A DNA stretch of 64,000 bases from Amyloporia xantha (taxonomy: Eukaryota > Basidiomycota > Agaricomycetes > Polyporales > Adustoporiaceae): contig JAYKKR010000013.1 in assembly GCA_036971615.1 (NCBI GenBank), positions 62,001 through 126,000 on the forward strand. The letters run 5' to 3'. The notes under the pieces were generated by a model. That model saw only the letters and a list, made by a program, of their open reading frames with translations. It was not told the origin of the DNA and did no database searches. A program made the translations under genes and the position numbers. Below, one piece after another: positions 11,265 through 21,737 of this stretch; within the stretch, counting starts at the first letter, position 1, and every line of letters begins with the position of its first letter.

Positions 11265-12165
11265 AGGCTGCCCAGCCCCTAGTGCCCCGCCCACTCACTC
11301 CTCGACGCTCCCCATCCCCCGCTCGACGCTCCTCCCTCGACGCTCTCCCCTCGACGCTCCCGGCTCAACACTGCTGCCCACTCGGCACTCGACGCTCCTC
11401 ACAGGACACTCCCTGCTCGACGTTCCCCGCTCCCCATTCGACGCTGCCCCCTACTCGACGCTGGACGCTCCTGGCTCGACACTCGACGATTGACGCTCCC
11501 GGCTCGACGCTCCCGGCTGCCCGCTCGACGCTCCCCTCTCGACGCTCGACAGTCCCCGTTGCTCCCCCTGCCCGCCTATCCTCCCTCGCCCTGCCCCAGC
11601 GCGCTCGCTCGTCCGTCCTCGCCCTGCCCGCCTGTTCTCCCTCGCCCTGCCCCCGCGCGCTCGCTCGCCCCTCGTCCGTCCTCGCCCCGCCCACTCGTCC
11701 TCGTTCGCCGCTCGCCCCGCCCGTGCGCCCTCGTCTTGACGATCGACGCTCCCCATTCGACGATTGCCGCTCTCCCCCTCGATGCTGCTCAACGCTCCGG
11801 CTCGACGCCGCTCCCCACTCCCCACTCCCCACTCCCCACTCCCCGTTCCTCGCTCGACGCTCGACGCTCGACGCTTCCGCTCAACTCCGCTCCCTACTCG
11901 ACGCTCGCGCTCGCGCTCCAGCCTCGATGCTCCCTCTCGACGATTGACGCTCCCCACTCGCCGCCACCTGCTTCTCGGCCTGCCTGTGCACACTCACCCT
12001 ACCCGTGCACACTCACCCTACCCGTACGCACTCGCCCCACCCGTGTACGCACTCGCCCCGCCCGTGTTCGCTCGCCACCCGTGTTCGCTTGCCGCCCGTG
12101 TACGCTCACTCGACCCGCCCATGTTCGCTTGCCGCCCGTGCATGCTTCCTGCTCGTGCTCGCCCC
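11265..12165. repeat. C-rich minisatellite (right arm)
   Basis: This degenerate tandem array has units CTCGACGCTCCC, later CGCCCGTGTTCGCTCG. It is C-biased on the plus strand and so resembles the reverse complement of the left array. Confidence 0.85.
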
Positions 12166-12377
12166 CCCTCCCCCCGCCTTTCTGCGGAACATATCTGTAC
12201 ATAGCTTTTGATACTATTGTACCCTGTAGCTAGTGAAATGAAAATAAAAATGTTTTTTTTGCTATTTTTGTACCCTTTTTGATGTCCCAATGAGTGTCTG
12301 CCACCCGAAATATATATTCCACCATTAAATAAATGATCTAGGGCCCTCGGAATACGTACCTACCAGATATAGTAACT

Positions 12378-12541
12378 AGCCGTGATGCCGGGGGGGCCTA
12401 CGGTGAAAGCTAGGAGGCCCCGGAGGGTCCGGCGAAGACCCTGCAGATGATGCACCAGGGTGCAGGCAGATAGCCTGCCTGGTGCATAACGGGTCTGGGG
12501 GCTTATCCGCTACTTGGTGCACCAGGTATACATAAGTTGGT
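12378..12541. repeat. Right terminal inverted repeat of the foldback-like element
   Basis: It is the inverted partner of 9044-9220 with only a few differences in the shared core. It ends ATAAGTTGGT before the GGGACCAA duplication. Confidence 0.8.
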
Positions 12542-15500
12542 GGGACCAAGGCGTTTGGGACTTAGCTTTCTGCTCGGCTGTTTCAGCTTCAGATTACGAG
12601 CATCCAGCCACACCTTGTCACCAGGTTCGAACACCGGTGCCTCCTGTACGTGCTTATTGTAGTACGTCTTCATGCGTTCAGCAGACAGCTCAAGCGCAGC
12701 GCGCGTGTCATCCCGTATTTCCTGCAGCAACTTCAACCTATCTTCCGCAGCAGGTACCTTGGACATGGGGTTCAAGCGAATTTGGAGATCGGGGTTATAG
12801 GCTTGGTTCAGGAAGAAAGGGGAGTAACCGGTTGCAGAGTGAACTCGATTGTTCAGCGCAAACTCCGCCAAAGGCAACTGCTTTGCCCAATCATCCTGTC
12901 TATGGCTGACATAAGCCCTAAGATACTGCTCGATCTCCTGATTCCACCGTTCCGTCTGCCCGTCTGTCTGAGGGTGAAAGGCAGTCGACATGGCTGGCTC
13001 GATATTCATCCCTTTGTAGATCGCATGCAGATACTTTGACGCGAATTGGGGACCTCGGTCTGATATGACCTTGGCCGGGGCCCCATGATGTGAAAAGACA
13101 TCGCGTATGTAAAGTTCAGCAGCACCTTCGGCAGTCAGCGTCTCATGACATGCCGAGAAGTGCACCATCTTGGTGAAGCGATCTGCCGTGACCAGGATTG
13201 AATCGAACCCATCAGACTTTGGAAGACCCACGATCATATCGGTGGTGATAACCTGCCAAGGGCGCTCCGGAATCTCATTCGGTTTGAGCGGCCCGTGTGG
13301 TTTAGCGGGGAATGTCTTGGTACGGTTGCACGTGTCGCAGGTGCTTACGTACTCGTTGACGAACTTGGACATTCCTGGCCACCAATAGTTTCGCGACACC
13401 AACTCTAGGGTTTTGGCTCGACCAGGGTGACCGGCTGCAGGTGCGTCGTGGTGGATTTTGACAATATCCCGTCGAAGCTCTGCATTCTTTGGGACGTAAA
13501 CGCATCCTCGAAATAGCAGAAGCCCTTGCTCGGCATTCCACTCGGTGAAGTCGCGCTGCAGCCGGGGTGGGCCTAGATTCTGAATCTTTTCTAGGGCGTC
13601 CGCCACCTCCCGGTCCTTGTCCGAACATTCTCGAATCCGCTTTAGCAGTGATCGATCTGCCACAACTGCTGCATGCCCACGCTGCGTGGAGGAAATGCGG
13701 AACTGTTCCGGCTTCAGGACAATCTGATCCACGTTGTCATCGTCATCTCCAACCTGGAGGTCCGGGCGACGAGACAAGGCGTCAGCCTTTCCATTCGACT
13801 TGCCCGACTTGTGAGTGATGGTGAAATCGAAGCGGGACAGATACAGAGCCCATCTCGCTTGTCGTCGTGTGAGATGCTGAGCTGTGCGCCAATACTCGAG
13901 GTTCTTATGATCCGAAAGGATCTCGAACGTGTTAGGACAACCCTCGAGGTAGTGACGCCAGTCCTCCAAAGCTTCGATTATCGCTAGCATCTCCTTGTCG
14001 TAGATCTCGTAATTACATTGGGCGGAATCCATGCCCCGAGATCGGTAGGCCACCGGATGCCACTTGCCATCCTCCTGCTTTTGCGAAAGTACGCCACCGG
14101 TTGCGTACCCAGAGGCATCCACCTCTAGCCGCGTTTCCCGGTCTTGGTCATACAGTGCTAAGACAGGCGTGGTGCTAAAGCAGCGTTTCAGCTCCTCGAA
14201 TGCAGACTGCTCTTCCTCACCCCACTGCCAGGGTACGTTCCCAGTTAGACGATCAAGGGGTTGCGTGATCTTTGCAAAATCCTTGATGAAGCGACGATAG
14301 AAGTTGGCAAACCCTCGGAATTTTTGGATGTCTTTAACATTCCGAGGGTGGGCCACTCCATGACTCCGCGGATCTTTGCAGGATCCATTGCCACTTCACC
14401 ATTCCCTACAATCATGCCTAAGTAGTCTGTTTTAGGAACATCCCACTCGCACTTCTCCGGTTTCAGAAAGAGATCGTTTTTCTGAAGGCGACGCAATACC
14501 TCACGGGTGACTTTCTCATGCTCCAGCTTGTCCGTGGAGAAGATGAGAATGTCATCGAGATAGACCGTGAGTTTTCCCTCCGCAATGAGATCTCCGAAGA
14601 TGTCATTCATCATTGCTTGGAAAGTCGCAGGAGAATTGGTGAGGCCAAAGAACATAACCGATGGTTCGTACAACCTTCGATTAGTTACAAACGCAGCCTT
14701 CCATTCGTCTCCGAGTTTGATCCGTACATTATTATACCCCCATCGGATGTCGAACTTTGTAAAGATCGAGGCGCCTTTGAGTTTGTCGACAAGTTCCGAG
14801 ATCAAGGGCAATGGGTAGCGATTTTTGACCGTGATCTCGTTAAGCCGTCGGTAGTCCTGTACGGGTCGAAGTGATCCATCCTTCTTTTTGATGAAGAAGA
14901 AGGGAGAGGATATGGGCGACTTCGATTCCCATATATAACCTTTGGCCAGTTGTTCTTTAAGGAACTTGTCTAACTCGCCTTGTTCGTTGTGCGACAGCGG
15001 GTATACCCTCGAATGGAACATTTTCGCGTCAGGAATTAGCTCTATAGCGTGATCATAAGGTTTATGCTCCGGAAGTCGTTCCGAGGCTTCTTTGGAGAAG
15101 ACCTTCAAGAACTCGTGAAATTCTTCCGGTACCATTTCCTCAACGCTTTTGACCTCTCGCTTCTTGTACTCCTCTTCAGCCAGGACCTGTGAATAGGTAT
15201 GTCCTGCTGCAACATACAGTTGTGGAGCGCCAGGGAGGTTGACACCACGCTCCCAGGCTTCAAGAAGGTCGTCTTCGTCCCATTCGACTTTTGGATCCAA
15301 CTCTGTTTCCTCCTCAGGTGATACCTTACTACGTACCTTACCCTTGGTTGACCATTTGGCTTTCCGCAAACGTTTCTGCGCCGTGGGCCTGTCCCCCGTA
15401 TCACGCGTAGACGCTGCATGTTCCGCCTGGCCAATCTGTCGGGCTTGACACGCTTCAGGACACCTATCTAACTTGAACGAGCCACTCTCCCAATTGATAT

Positions 15501-15918
15501 TAGGATTATGCTCGCGAAGCCAATCGAGCCCGATTATGACGTCTTCAGGCCCGATGTCCGTTACAGTAAATACCATCTTCTTGATATGGTCTCCTATCTG
15601 CATCTGTAGCACGGCTACGTCCGTGATGCTTCCGTTCTTGTTGAGTGATCCATCGATATTATATAGTGGAATGGGGCGCCCCAACTTCCGTGTTCGTACG
15701 TTGTGCTCTTTTACGAACCGCTCGTGAATAAACTTTGTGGTGGCACCGCTGTCCACCATGGCGATTATATCTTTCTGCCGTTTTTCGCCGATTATCCGTA
15801 CTGGAATATGAAAATGTTGCGAACCATGATCTATTTCATATACGTTTGCAGATTGTAGTACAGAAAATCGATTCGAGGAGGGCCCAGCGCGCACGGCAGC
15901 GAGCGTGGACCGAATCAA
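12542..15918 (-). pseudogene. Chromovirus pol: protease, RT, RNase H, integrase (frameshifted, interrupted)
   Basis: From the N-terminus the minus strand encodes an aspartic protease (MVDSGATTKF), reverse transcriptase (LRPVQDYRRLN, VYLDDILIFSTD), RNase H (LEVDASGYATGGVLSQ, NYEIYDKEMLAI), the integrase zinc finger (HHDAPAAGHPG...CDTCNRTK) and a D,D-35-E core (TTDMIVGLPK, VISDRGPQFAS, HPQTDGQTERWNQEIEQ). Near 14348 the reading frame changes within CCCACCCTCGG: one C fewer than an open frame would need shifts EWPT out of PRNVKDIQKFRGF. The gene is also cut at KRLGP by the foldback-like element. The frame starts at a TTG overlapping the gag stop, suggesting expression by frameshifting. It resembles Tf1/chromovirus polyproteins. 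Confidence 0.88.
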
Positions 15919-17411
15919 AAACGCTCCTCCTTCATTGCGCGATACTGCCCCAACTCCTCCCGCATGGACTTCACCTCATTGGCCAATGCAGACACAGACG
16001 CTAACATAGCCGAGAGATCTCCCGGCGTCTGCTGCACAACTTGTGCCTGTTCGGGCTGAGCGCTTGGCGTTGCTGCGCTTGCAGCAACCGTAGCTCGCAC
16101 ACCCTGGCGCGGAGTGTAAGGCTTGTCCTTGCAGGTAGGACAGTCCTTCCGACGATACCCCGGCTTCCCGCAACCGTAACAGGAGCCGTTGAATTTTCCA
16201 TCACCAACAGCCGCGATAGTAGAAGAAGCGGCGGTCTGTTGGCGACCTTGTGACGTACGAGCCCCACCCCGCGTGAACATATTGAGATCCGGACGGCGCA
16301 CGCGGCTTATGTCAAGGATCTGTTCCACTGCAAGGACTCGTTTTTCTGCGCTAACCCAGTCGTCGAAAGGTTCGAGCTCGATCTTGCGGTAGATGCGTGA
16401 GGGGATGCCGCTAAGGTACTTGTCACGGAGTTCTAGCTTTCCGTAGCCAGAACGATCCGCCGGACCCTTGAATTGAGCGGAGAACTGTGCGGCAGTTCTC
16501 GAGTCGCGCAAGTTACGAGCGCAGATTTTGGTGAGCTCGACTTGTGCGGCGGCTGCGTCGTCGAGATGTCCGAAGCGGGCGGTGAAGGCGTCGGTGAAGG
16601 CCTTACGCGTGGCGAAAGGGGTGCGGCCAGCTACGTAGTCCGCCAGGAAAGGAGTGCCCCATTCGCGGGCTTTTCCGTCAAGAAGACTGATCGCAACCTG
16701 GACCTGTAGCTTGACGGAAGCTAGGTCCGTATTGTAGTCGAGATACTCCGAGAGTTGGGCGAGGTACCGTTTACATTCCACAACGCTCTCGCCATCGTAG
16801 CGTTGGGGAAGGAGAAGCTTCGCAATGCCTTTGTCTACAGCCATTACCGTCGCGGGGGAGGTCGTAGTTTGCTGCGAGGGCGGAGGCGGTGGTTGTTGCT
16901 GCAAAGCGGTCGTGTGACGCGGGGTAGGACGGGCGGTTTGACGGCCACGCGGCGCCGATGACGAGGCGGAGGTGACGGGCTGAGATACGACAGGGACTGT
17001 CGGCTGCGTAGACTCGGACTGCGCGACTCCTCTTTCGGTTCCCGCAGGTGGATTTGCTCGCGAGACAGGGGGAGTAGGGAGATGGGAGATTCCTCCTTCT
17101 TGACTTTGGCTGCGGCTAGCGCTGCCGCCAGGTCGAGGAATAGATGAGCCAGGGGTGGCAGGTCGAGAGGGGACGGGGGTGGTGTGACGGGAGAGGGAAG
17201 TGTGCTCGCTCCTTGGTCCTGCGGGATGTTGGACGCGCCGGATAGGAACAAATCGATTATTCGGGGAAGGCTCGGTGACGGAGCGCGGGGTTCGATTGGG
17301 ACACGGTTGTCGAGAGCAATCGAACCAGTTGTTTTCCTCGAAGTAGCAGTCGGTTTGGTCCTGGGTGTCGAAAGCGTGAACGAGTCCGTGACAGTGGAGT
17401 TCTTCTGCCAC
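15915..17411 (-). CDS. Chromovirus Gag (498 residues)
   Basis: The ORF is intact. The N-terminal third is rich in P/S/T/Q and probably disordered. The middle has the retrotransposon gag core (KREWG-like KAREWGTPFLADY, FTARFGHLDD, RDKYLSGIPSRIY). Near the C-terminus is a zinc knuckle CYGCGKPGYRRKDC, in which the usual histidine is replaced by tyrosine (C-x2-C-x4-Y-x4-C). A short heptad-like segment ends the protein. Gag assembles the virus-like particle and packages the RNA. The stop (CGT TTT TGA) overlaps the pol frame in a T run. Confidence 0.88.
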   Translation of the reverse strand: MAEELHCHGLVHAFDTQDQTDCYFEENNWFDCSRQPCPNRTPRSVTEPSPNNRFVPIRRVQHPAGPRSEHTSLSRHTTPVPSRPATPGSSIPRPGGSASRSQSQEGGISHLPTPPVSRANPPAGTERGVAQSESTQPTVPVVSQPVTSASSSAPRGRQTARPTPRHTTALQQQPPPPPSQQTTTSPATVMAVDKGIAKLLLPQRYDGESVVECKRYLAQLSEYLDYNTDLASVKLQVQVAISLLDGKAREWGTPFLADYVAGRTPFATRKAFTDAFTARFGHLDDAAAAQVELTKICARNLRDSRTAAQFSAQFKGPADRSGYGKLELRDKYLSGIPSRIYRKIELEPFDDWVSAEKRVLAVEQILDISRVRRPDLNMFTRGGARTSQGRQQTAASSTIAAVGDGKFNGSCYGCGKPGYRRKDCPTCKDKPYTPRQGVRATVAASAATPSAQPEQAQVVQQTPGDLSAMLASVSALANEVKSMREELGQYRAMKEERF

Positions 17412-17786
17412 GATGGATGGAGGAAGGGGAGGTGCGCGTACGTAAAGGAGACCGTTTGACTACGTAGTTACGGCGCCCGAGAGAACCCCGAGTGGTTCGC
17501 AATTCACGTGGGACCCAGTACAGCCTTTGATTATTTCGCTGCAGGAATCTAGACCACGCGTTGGTCAACCCAACAAGAGACGCCCACTGAAGTGCAGTCT
17601 CTGAAAGCTCGTTCCACTACGAGGTGACGATGTGTCTACGTGCGGGGGATGGCGTCACGAGCACCGAGTTCCCGACTTTGTATCGTAACGGTAATCGAAG
17701 TATAGTAAGGGTGCGCACCACCCAACCTATGGAAAGGGATTATGGAAAAGTGTGAACGCCGGCGGCGATGGGGAGTTTCGACCTAA
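17412..17786 (-). other. Untranslated leader of the chromovirus
   Basis: 375 bp between the 5' LTR and the gag ATG. The first bases after the LTR (minus strand TTAGGTCGAAACTCC) do not start with the TGG expected of a tRNA 3'-end primer site. They also do not match the LTR start expected for Tf1-type self-priming. No ORF is supported here. Confidence 0.5.
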
Positions 17787-18567
17787 TGTCGCGACTTAGA
17801 GTCAAGCGACAGGGGAAGAACAAACCTAAAAGGCCGAGGGCGTTCGACTAGGCCTTACCGAAGCGATGACGAGCTTATGCTCAAGTCTAAGGCTAGGGAC
17901 AAGTTAAATAGAGCGTAAGTAGAAGTAAGTAAGTACAAGCAGGGCTGGGCTTACCTAGGGACAAGAGGTCGAAACTGAAGTCCCCAGGCAGAGGCGTGCT
18001 ACCTTATATACTGCAAGAGTTCAGGGCAGGCTATCTACATGGTCCGTGCGCAGGTGGTCTGTGCGCAGCCTGAGTAAGCAGGCTATGAGTCATAAGTGAT
18101 GTCGTGAGCGGAGCCCGGCGGGGCCCGAGGTCGGCCGGCACCATGCTTAAGTAAACGTTTGTAAAGGGAAGGCGGGACGGAGTCCGTGGGAAAGGGACAT
18201 GTGACCTGTAATGGTCGACGCGTCTAAGTCCATGAACAGGGAGCTCGCTGTGTTCGTGTACATCAGGAAATGTCAAATTTGCCTTAATGTACTTATATTG
18301 CACTTATCTGTCTTAATAAGAGAATTAAGTGCATTAAGACAAAATTAATACGATCCCTTCACTTTGAAATGGTCTTAAACCAGTCTTAAATGTCTTAAAT
18401 GGGACAAAAAGTCGAAAAAAGTGTGATTAAGTGGATAAGTCAAATTTGACATTTGCTGATGTATTGTAGAATGGCCGTTCAAATAAGAGGGGAAAATAAC
18501 GATGAGTAAAAGGGAGAAAATCGTCCATATATAGAAAGGAAGAAACACTCGATGTCAACTCGTGACA
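17787..18567 (-). repeat. Right (5') LTR of the chromovirus, with MITE inside
   Basis: 781 bp; 578 bp after removing the 201-bp MITE and its duplicated TA. It begins TGTCACGAG and ends CGCGACA when read on the element's own (minus) strand. Confidence 0.92.
18261..18461. mobile_element. 201-bp MITE with CATCAG ends and TA duplication
   Basis: The left LTR copy shows the uninterrupted site GTTCGTGTATTGTAG. Here 201 bp plus a second TA are inserted. Ends are CATCAGGAAATGTCAAATTT and, inverted, CATCAGCAAATGTCAAATTT: 20 bp with one mismatch. The interior is AT-rich and non-coding, with repeated GTCTTAA motifs. The CATCAG end and 2-bp duplication are shared with the Plavaka element at 1963-8188, so it may be mobilised by a Plavaka-type transposase. 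A Tc1/mariner origin (TA duplication) is the alternative. Confidence 0.85.
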
Positions 18568-18918
18568 ACAATCTCCTTCCCTTGTACATGTCATTGATAA
18601 TCTGTTGTTCCTTTGTGAGTATTCTGATGCGAACGCCGCACTGTTTGTAGATTACTGATCGTACAGAATTGAATGACCCTATTTGATTCGCAGGACGATC
18701 AATGATCATAGTAATACCGCTCGGACTGAACCCCATTTCAGTGAGTTTATCTTGGAATTGCTTCTGCGTATTTTACACTTAACTCTAGAAATAATGTCTC
18801 TCCGAAAGATCACTACCGTCGAACTTCTTGAAACCATTCCAAGCCTCAAGGGCTGGAATTAAGGACGATGTGTCAAGCTAATTCGCCACTTTTGGTAGGG
18901 TAGTAAAGTGGATAGAAC
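18568..18918 (-). other. Host sequence between retroelements, with an unrecognised open segment
   Basis: The minus strand is open from about 18766 to the LTR boundary (LTEMGFSPSGITMIIDRP, then QQIINDMYKGRRL). The frame stays open if the chromovirus is removed and the ACAAT target site rejoined. I recognise no family, and paralogous copies of the block do not clearly preserve it, so it may be chance. The rest of the interval shows nothing. Confidence 0.25.
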
Positions 18919-19222
18919 TGTTGAGCGCAGACTATAGAGGAGAGGAGGCTAATCCGTCTTGTATTCTAGTGGGCTGTAAGGCCCGGCTTATATACATGCA
19001 TGAAAGGCTCCTTAGTAATCGTATCTAGAAACCTATAGAATATCTTAGTAAGATATGAAGTCATAATGAAATCATAGTGGAGATTTCTTAGTAAGAAAGT
19101 GGAGCCTATGAAGTAAGACAAGAACATACTATGGAACGTCATAGAACATCATAGAAATGAGTAAGTACTGACTACCAAGTATGGAAGTGCGACTACTATA
19201 GTTGGAAACTGATCGTTCAACA
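18919..19222 (-). repeat. 3' LTR of copia copy 1
   Basis: 304 bp, TGTTGAACGATCAG...GCTCAACA on the element strand. The preceding purine tract is GAGTGGGAG. Confidence 0.93.
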
Positions 19223-19248
19223 CTCCCACTCAACTAGATAGTCGCTAA

Positions 19249-20190
19249 CTACTCTAGTCCAAGACTATGTACAAATTTCTCATGAATAGAGAAAGATAAA
19301 TTCTTAGTAAGGATATCGGCCCTTTGCTCAGCAGTAGGTACAAAGAAAAGATCGACATGACCGTTTTCAATGAACTCTCTGCAAAAGTGGTACCGTATAT
19401 CAATGTGCTTGGTTCTTCTGTCATGAGCTGGATTAACCGCAAGAAAAATGCTACCATTATTATCAATGCATAAAGGTGTGGCATTTTGCGGCTTAAAACC
19501 AATCTCAGACTGAAGAGTCCGAAGCCAGGCTAATTGTCGACAAGAGTCGGACAACGCCATGTACTCTGCTTCTGTAGAAGACAGAGCAACAGTCTTTTGT
19601 CGCCGCGAGACCCATGAAATAGCAGCATCTGCCATAAAGAAGACAAAGCCACTAGTTGAATGCCTATCGTCCTTGTTCTCAGCCCAATCAGAGTCAGAAT
19701 AACCTATGAGTCCAGATAATCCGCTGCCTTTGTAGCAAAGCCGAAGTGAACGTGAACCGTTCAAATAGCGAAGAATATATTGTGCGGCTTTATAATGTTG
19801 CATTGTAGGCTTAGCAGAATATTGGGAAAGGCGATTAACTGCATAGGCTATATCTGGGCGAGTGCCTAAGGCGATCCACAGAAGTGAACCAATGAGCTGT
19901 TGGTACTTTGAGCGAAGGGCGGCATCAACTTCATATGAAGGATCTGCTTTGACAAGATGTACGCCAAATGGAAGGGGAGTTCGCGTGGGTGCTGCATCTA
20001 GCATTTGGAATCGCTCGAGTGTCTCTTCAATGTATTTAGACTGATCAAGCCAAATGTTTCTGGATGATCTATCTCGAGTAATCCGCATGCCTAGAAAAGA
20101 TTCTACAGGCCCAAGATCACGAACATTAAATCGCTTCTGAAGACAACCTTTAAGCCATGCAATCTGACGCCGATCAGACCCAATAGGCAA
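19249..20190 (-). pseudogene. Copia copy 1: RT C-terminus and RNase H
   Basis: The 313-codon ORF picks up right after the RT active site YVDD, which is encoded just upstream in the same frame. It continues LGPVESFLGMRI, GSLLWIALGTRPDIAYAV and HYKAAQYILRYL, then RNase H (SDSDWAENKDDRHSTSG, VALSSTEAEYMAL, DNNGSIFLAVNP, RTKHIDIRYHF, ILTKNLS). It is severed from the preceding ORF by a frame change at a run of six G near 20223. An identical ORF exists in copy 2. Confidence 0.9.
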
Positions 20191-20216
20191 TAGATCGTCA
20201 ACATATACGACAAGTA

Positions 20217-21737
20217 TTAAATCCCCCCATGATGACGATACACATAAATACCCGCATCAGAATATGTACGTGTGAACCCTAATTCCAACAACGCATTGTG
20301 GAGTTTTTTATTCCACTGTCTGCCAGCCTGTTTAAGACCATAAATAGCCTTCAAAAGACGACAAACTTTGTGTTCCTGACCAGGGACTTTAAAGCCTTCT
20401 GGTTGCTCCATATATATCTCCTCGTCTAATTCGCCATATAAGAATGCTGTCTTTACATCCATAGCCTCTACTTCCCAATCATTAAGAGCAGCATGGGCGA
20501 GTAAGAATCTTATAGATTCAAAACGAGCGACAGGGGAGAATATTTCATCATAATCGATGCCTTTGACCTGTTTAAAGCCTTTGGCTACAAGCCGAGCTTT
20601 ATATCTACCACCAGGTTTAATAGTGTAAACCCAACGACAAGGTACTGCCTTACGTCCAGGAGGTAAATCAACTAACTCCCATGTACCATTCTCCATTTGA
20701 GAGTCTATCTCTTCCTGCATAGCGGCCTCCCACTGAGTCCGATCAGGGCGAGAGATCGCTTCCTGATAAGATTGTGGAAAAGGTCCGTACTGAGGATCGG
20801 CGTTGAGAATAAACTCTACTGGAAGATCTGAGATGAGATTCTCCATGACGTCAGGTAAACCACCTCCTTGATCAATGTCACGCTGTATAGCTGCAGGGTG
20901 ACGATCTCCATACGCATTGTCAGGCCGTGGTGGAGGTCTACCAGCGGTTGACCGAGTAGAGCGTCTAGGTACAAATGGAGGAGGTTGTGGTACTGGAGGC
21001 TCATCTGGAGAAGGTGGACGAGGTGGAGGAGATGGGTTTCTAGGCGGTTCTGGTGGTGGTCCCGGATGTGGAGGCAAGTCAGCATCCGGTTCAGGCCTAT
21101 TAGCATCATCATCACCAAGCGGCAGGGCCGGCTGTGGTGCTGGAGCTACAGGAACGGGCGGCTCATGCGGTTGTTGGGCAGCGGGAATAGGATTCGCACT
21201 TTTGTTCGGAAAGGATCTCTCATTGAATACCGCATCACGCGATAAGACAATGGAGCGGCTATCTTTATCCCAGAATCTATACCCCTTTGATCCAGGTTCA
21301 TAGCCGACGAACACCATAGGTTTAGCTCGAGCCGTGAGCTTATCCTGGCGTCGCTCCTTCTGAACATGTACATAGGCTAGGCATCCAAAGACTCTAAAGT
21401 ACGACACATCTGGAACAGTACCATTCCATAATTCAATGGGAGTACGCCAGTGTGCTCTGCGGAATGGCTGACGATTGTAAATATGAACGGCAGTTTCAAC
21501 AGCAAGTTTCCAGAAGCCAGTGGATAAACCAGCATGATGACGCATAGCTTCTGCTTTTTCTACAATAGTTTGCTGCCAACGTTCTGCACGTCCATTCTGT
21601 TGTGGACTTTGTGGCATAGATGCCTCGCGCTCAATACCATTTTCATGTAAATATTGTGTGAACTCTTCACCCATAAATTCTCCTCCTCTGTCAGAGCGGA
21701 AACGCTTAAGTCGCGTAGAAAGCTGAGTTTCCCCCAT
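20217..21737 (-). pseudogene. Copia copy 1: integrase C-terminal half and RT
   Basis: The ORF begins in the integrase core (RSDRGGEFMGEEF, PQSPQQNGRAERWQQTIVE, with the catalytic D and E), then a proline-rich linker (about residues 190-280) and RT (NGTWELVDLPPGRKAVPCRW, KARLVAKGFKQVKGIDYDE, AMDVKTAFLYGELDEEIYM, LLKAIYGLKQAGRQW). It starts out of frame with the upstream ORF because a G run near 21733 has five G instead of the six an open frame needs. It ends prematurely at YRHHGGI. Confidence 0.9.

Larger units (their letters stand above)
9044..12541. mobile_element. Foldback-like element with long inverted arms and GC-rich minisatellites
   Basis: The 3498-bp insertion interrupts pol and is flanked by GGGACCAA on both sides (9036-9043 and 12542-12549). 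The interrupted codons KRLGP and FPVTR join correctly when it is removed. The outer 140 bp or so are near-identical inverted repeats (shared core TAGCGGATAAGCCCCCAGAC), and weaker inverted similarity extends much further inward. Each arm holds a GC-rich tandem array, G-rich on the plus strand at left and C-rich at right. A 15-bp perfect hairpin lies near the centre. No transposase is recognisable. An 8-bp duplication fits hAT, P or Zisupton-like families. If the termini are taken as CAG/CAC, a 7-bp duplication is equally possible. Confidence 0.78.
1751..18567 (-). mobile_element. Ty3/gypsy chromovirus, nested (contains three younger insertions)
   Basis: The element runs from TGTCGCGACT at 1751 to CTCGTGACA at 18567 and is flanked by ACAAT on both sides (1746-1750 and 18568-18572). 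Once the inserts at 1963-8188, 9044-12541 and 18261-18461 and their target duplications are removed, both LTRs are 578 bp and the element is about 6.88 kb. It encodes Gag, then protease, RT, RNase H, integrase and a C-terminal chromodomain on the minus strand. By eye the two LTRs differ at one base (TAGTGAC against TAGGGAC), so the insertion is recent. Pol is inactivated by a frameshift and an insertion. Confidence 0.92.

Noticed and set aside
11162..12290. Long P/R/S/L-rich ORFs on both strands
   Set aside because: Translations of the CTCGACGCTCCC minisatellite; an artefact of repeat composition without stops.
18031..18303. 90-codon ORF repeated near 8223-8537
   Set aside because: It lies within the chromovirus LTR, and its N-terminus depends on the MITE insertion; repeated only because the LTR is.
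20917..21303. Antisense glycine-rich ORF in copia
   Set aside because: Shadow of the proline-rich linker between integrase and RT on the other strand.
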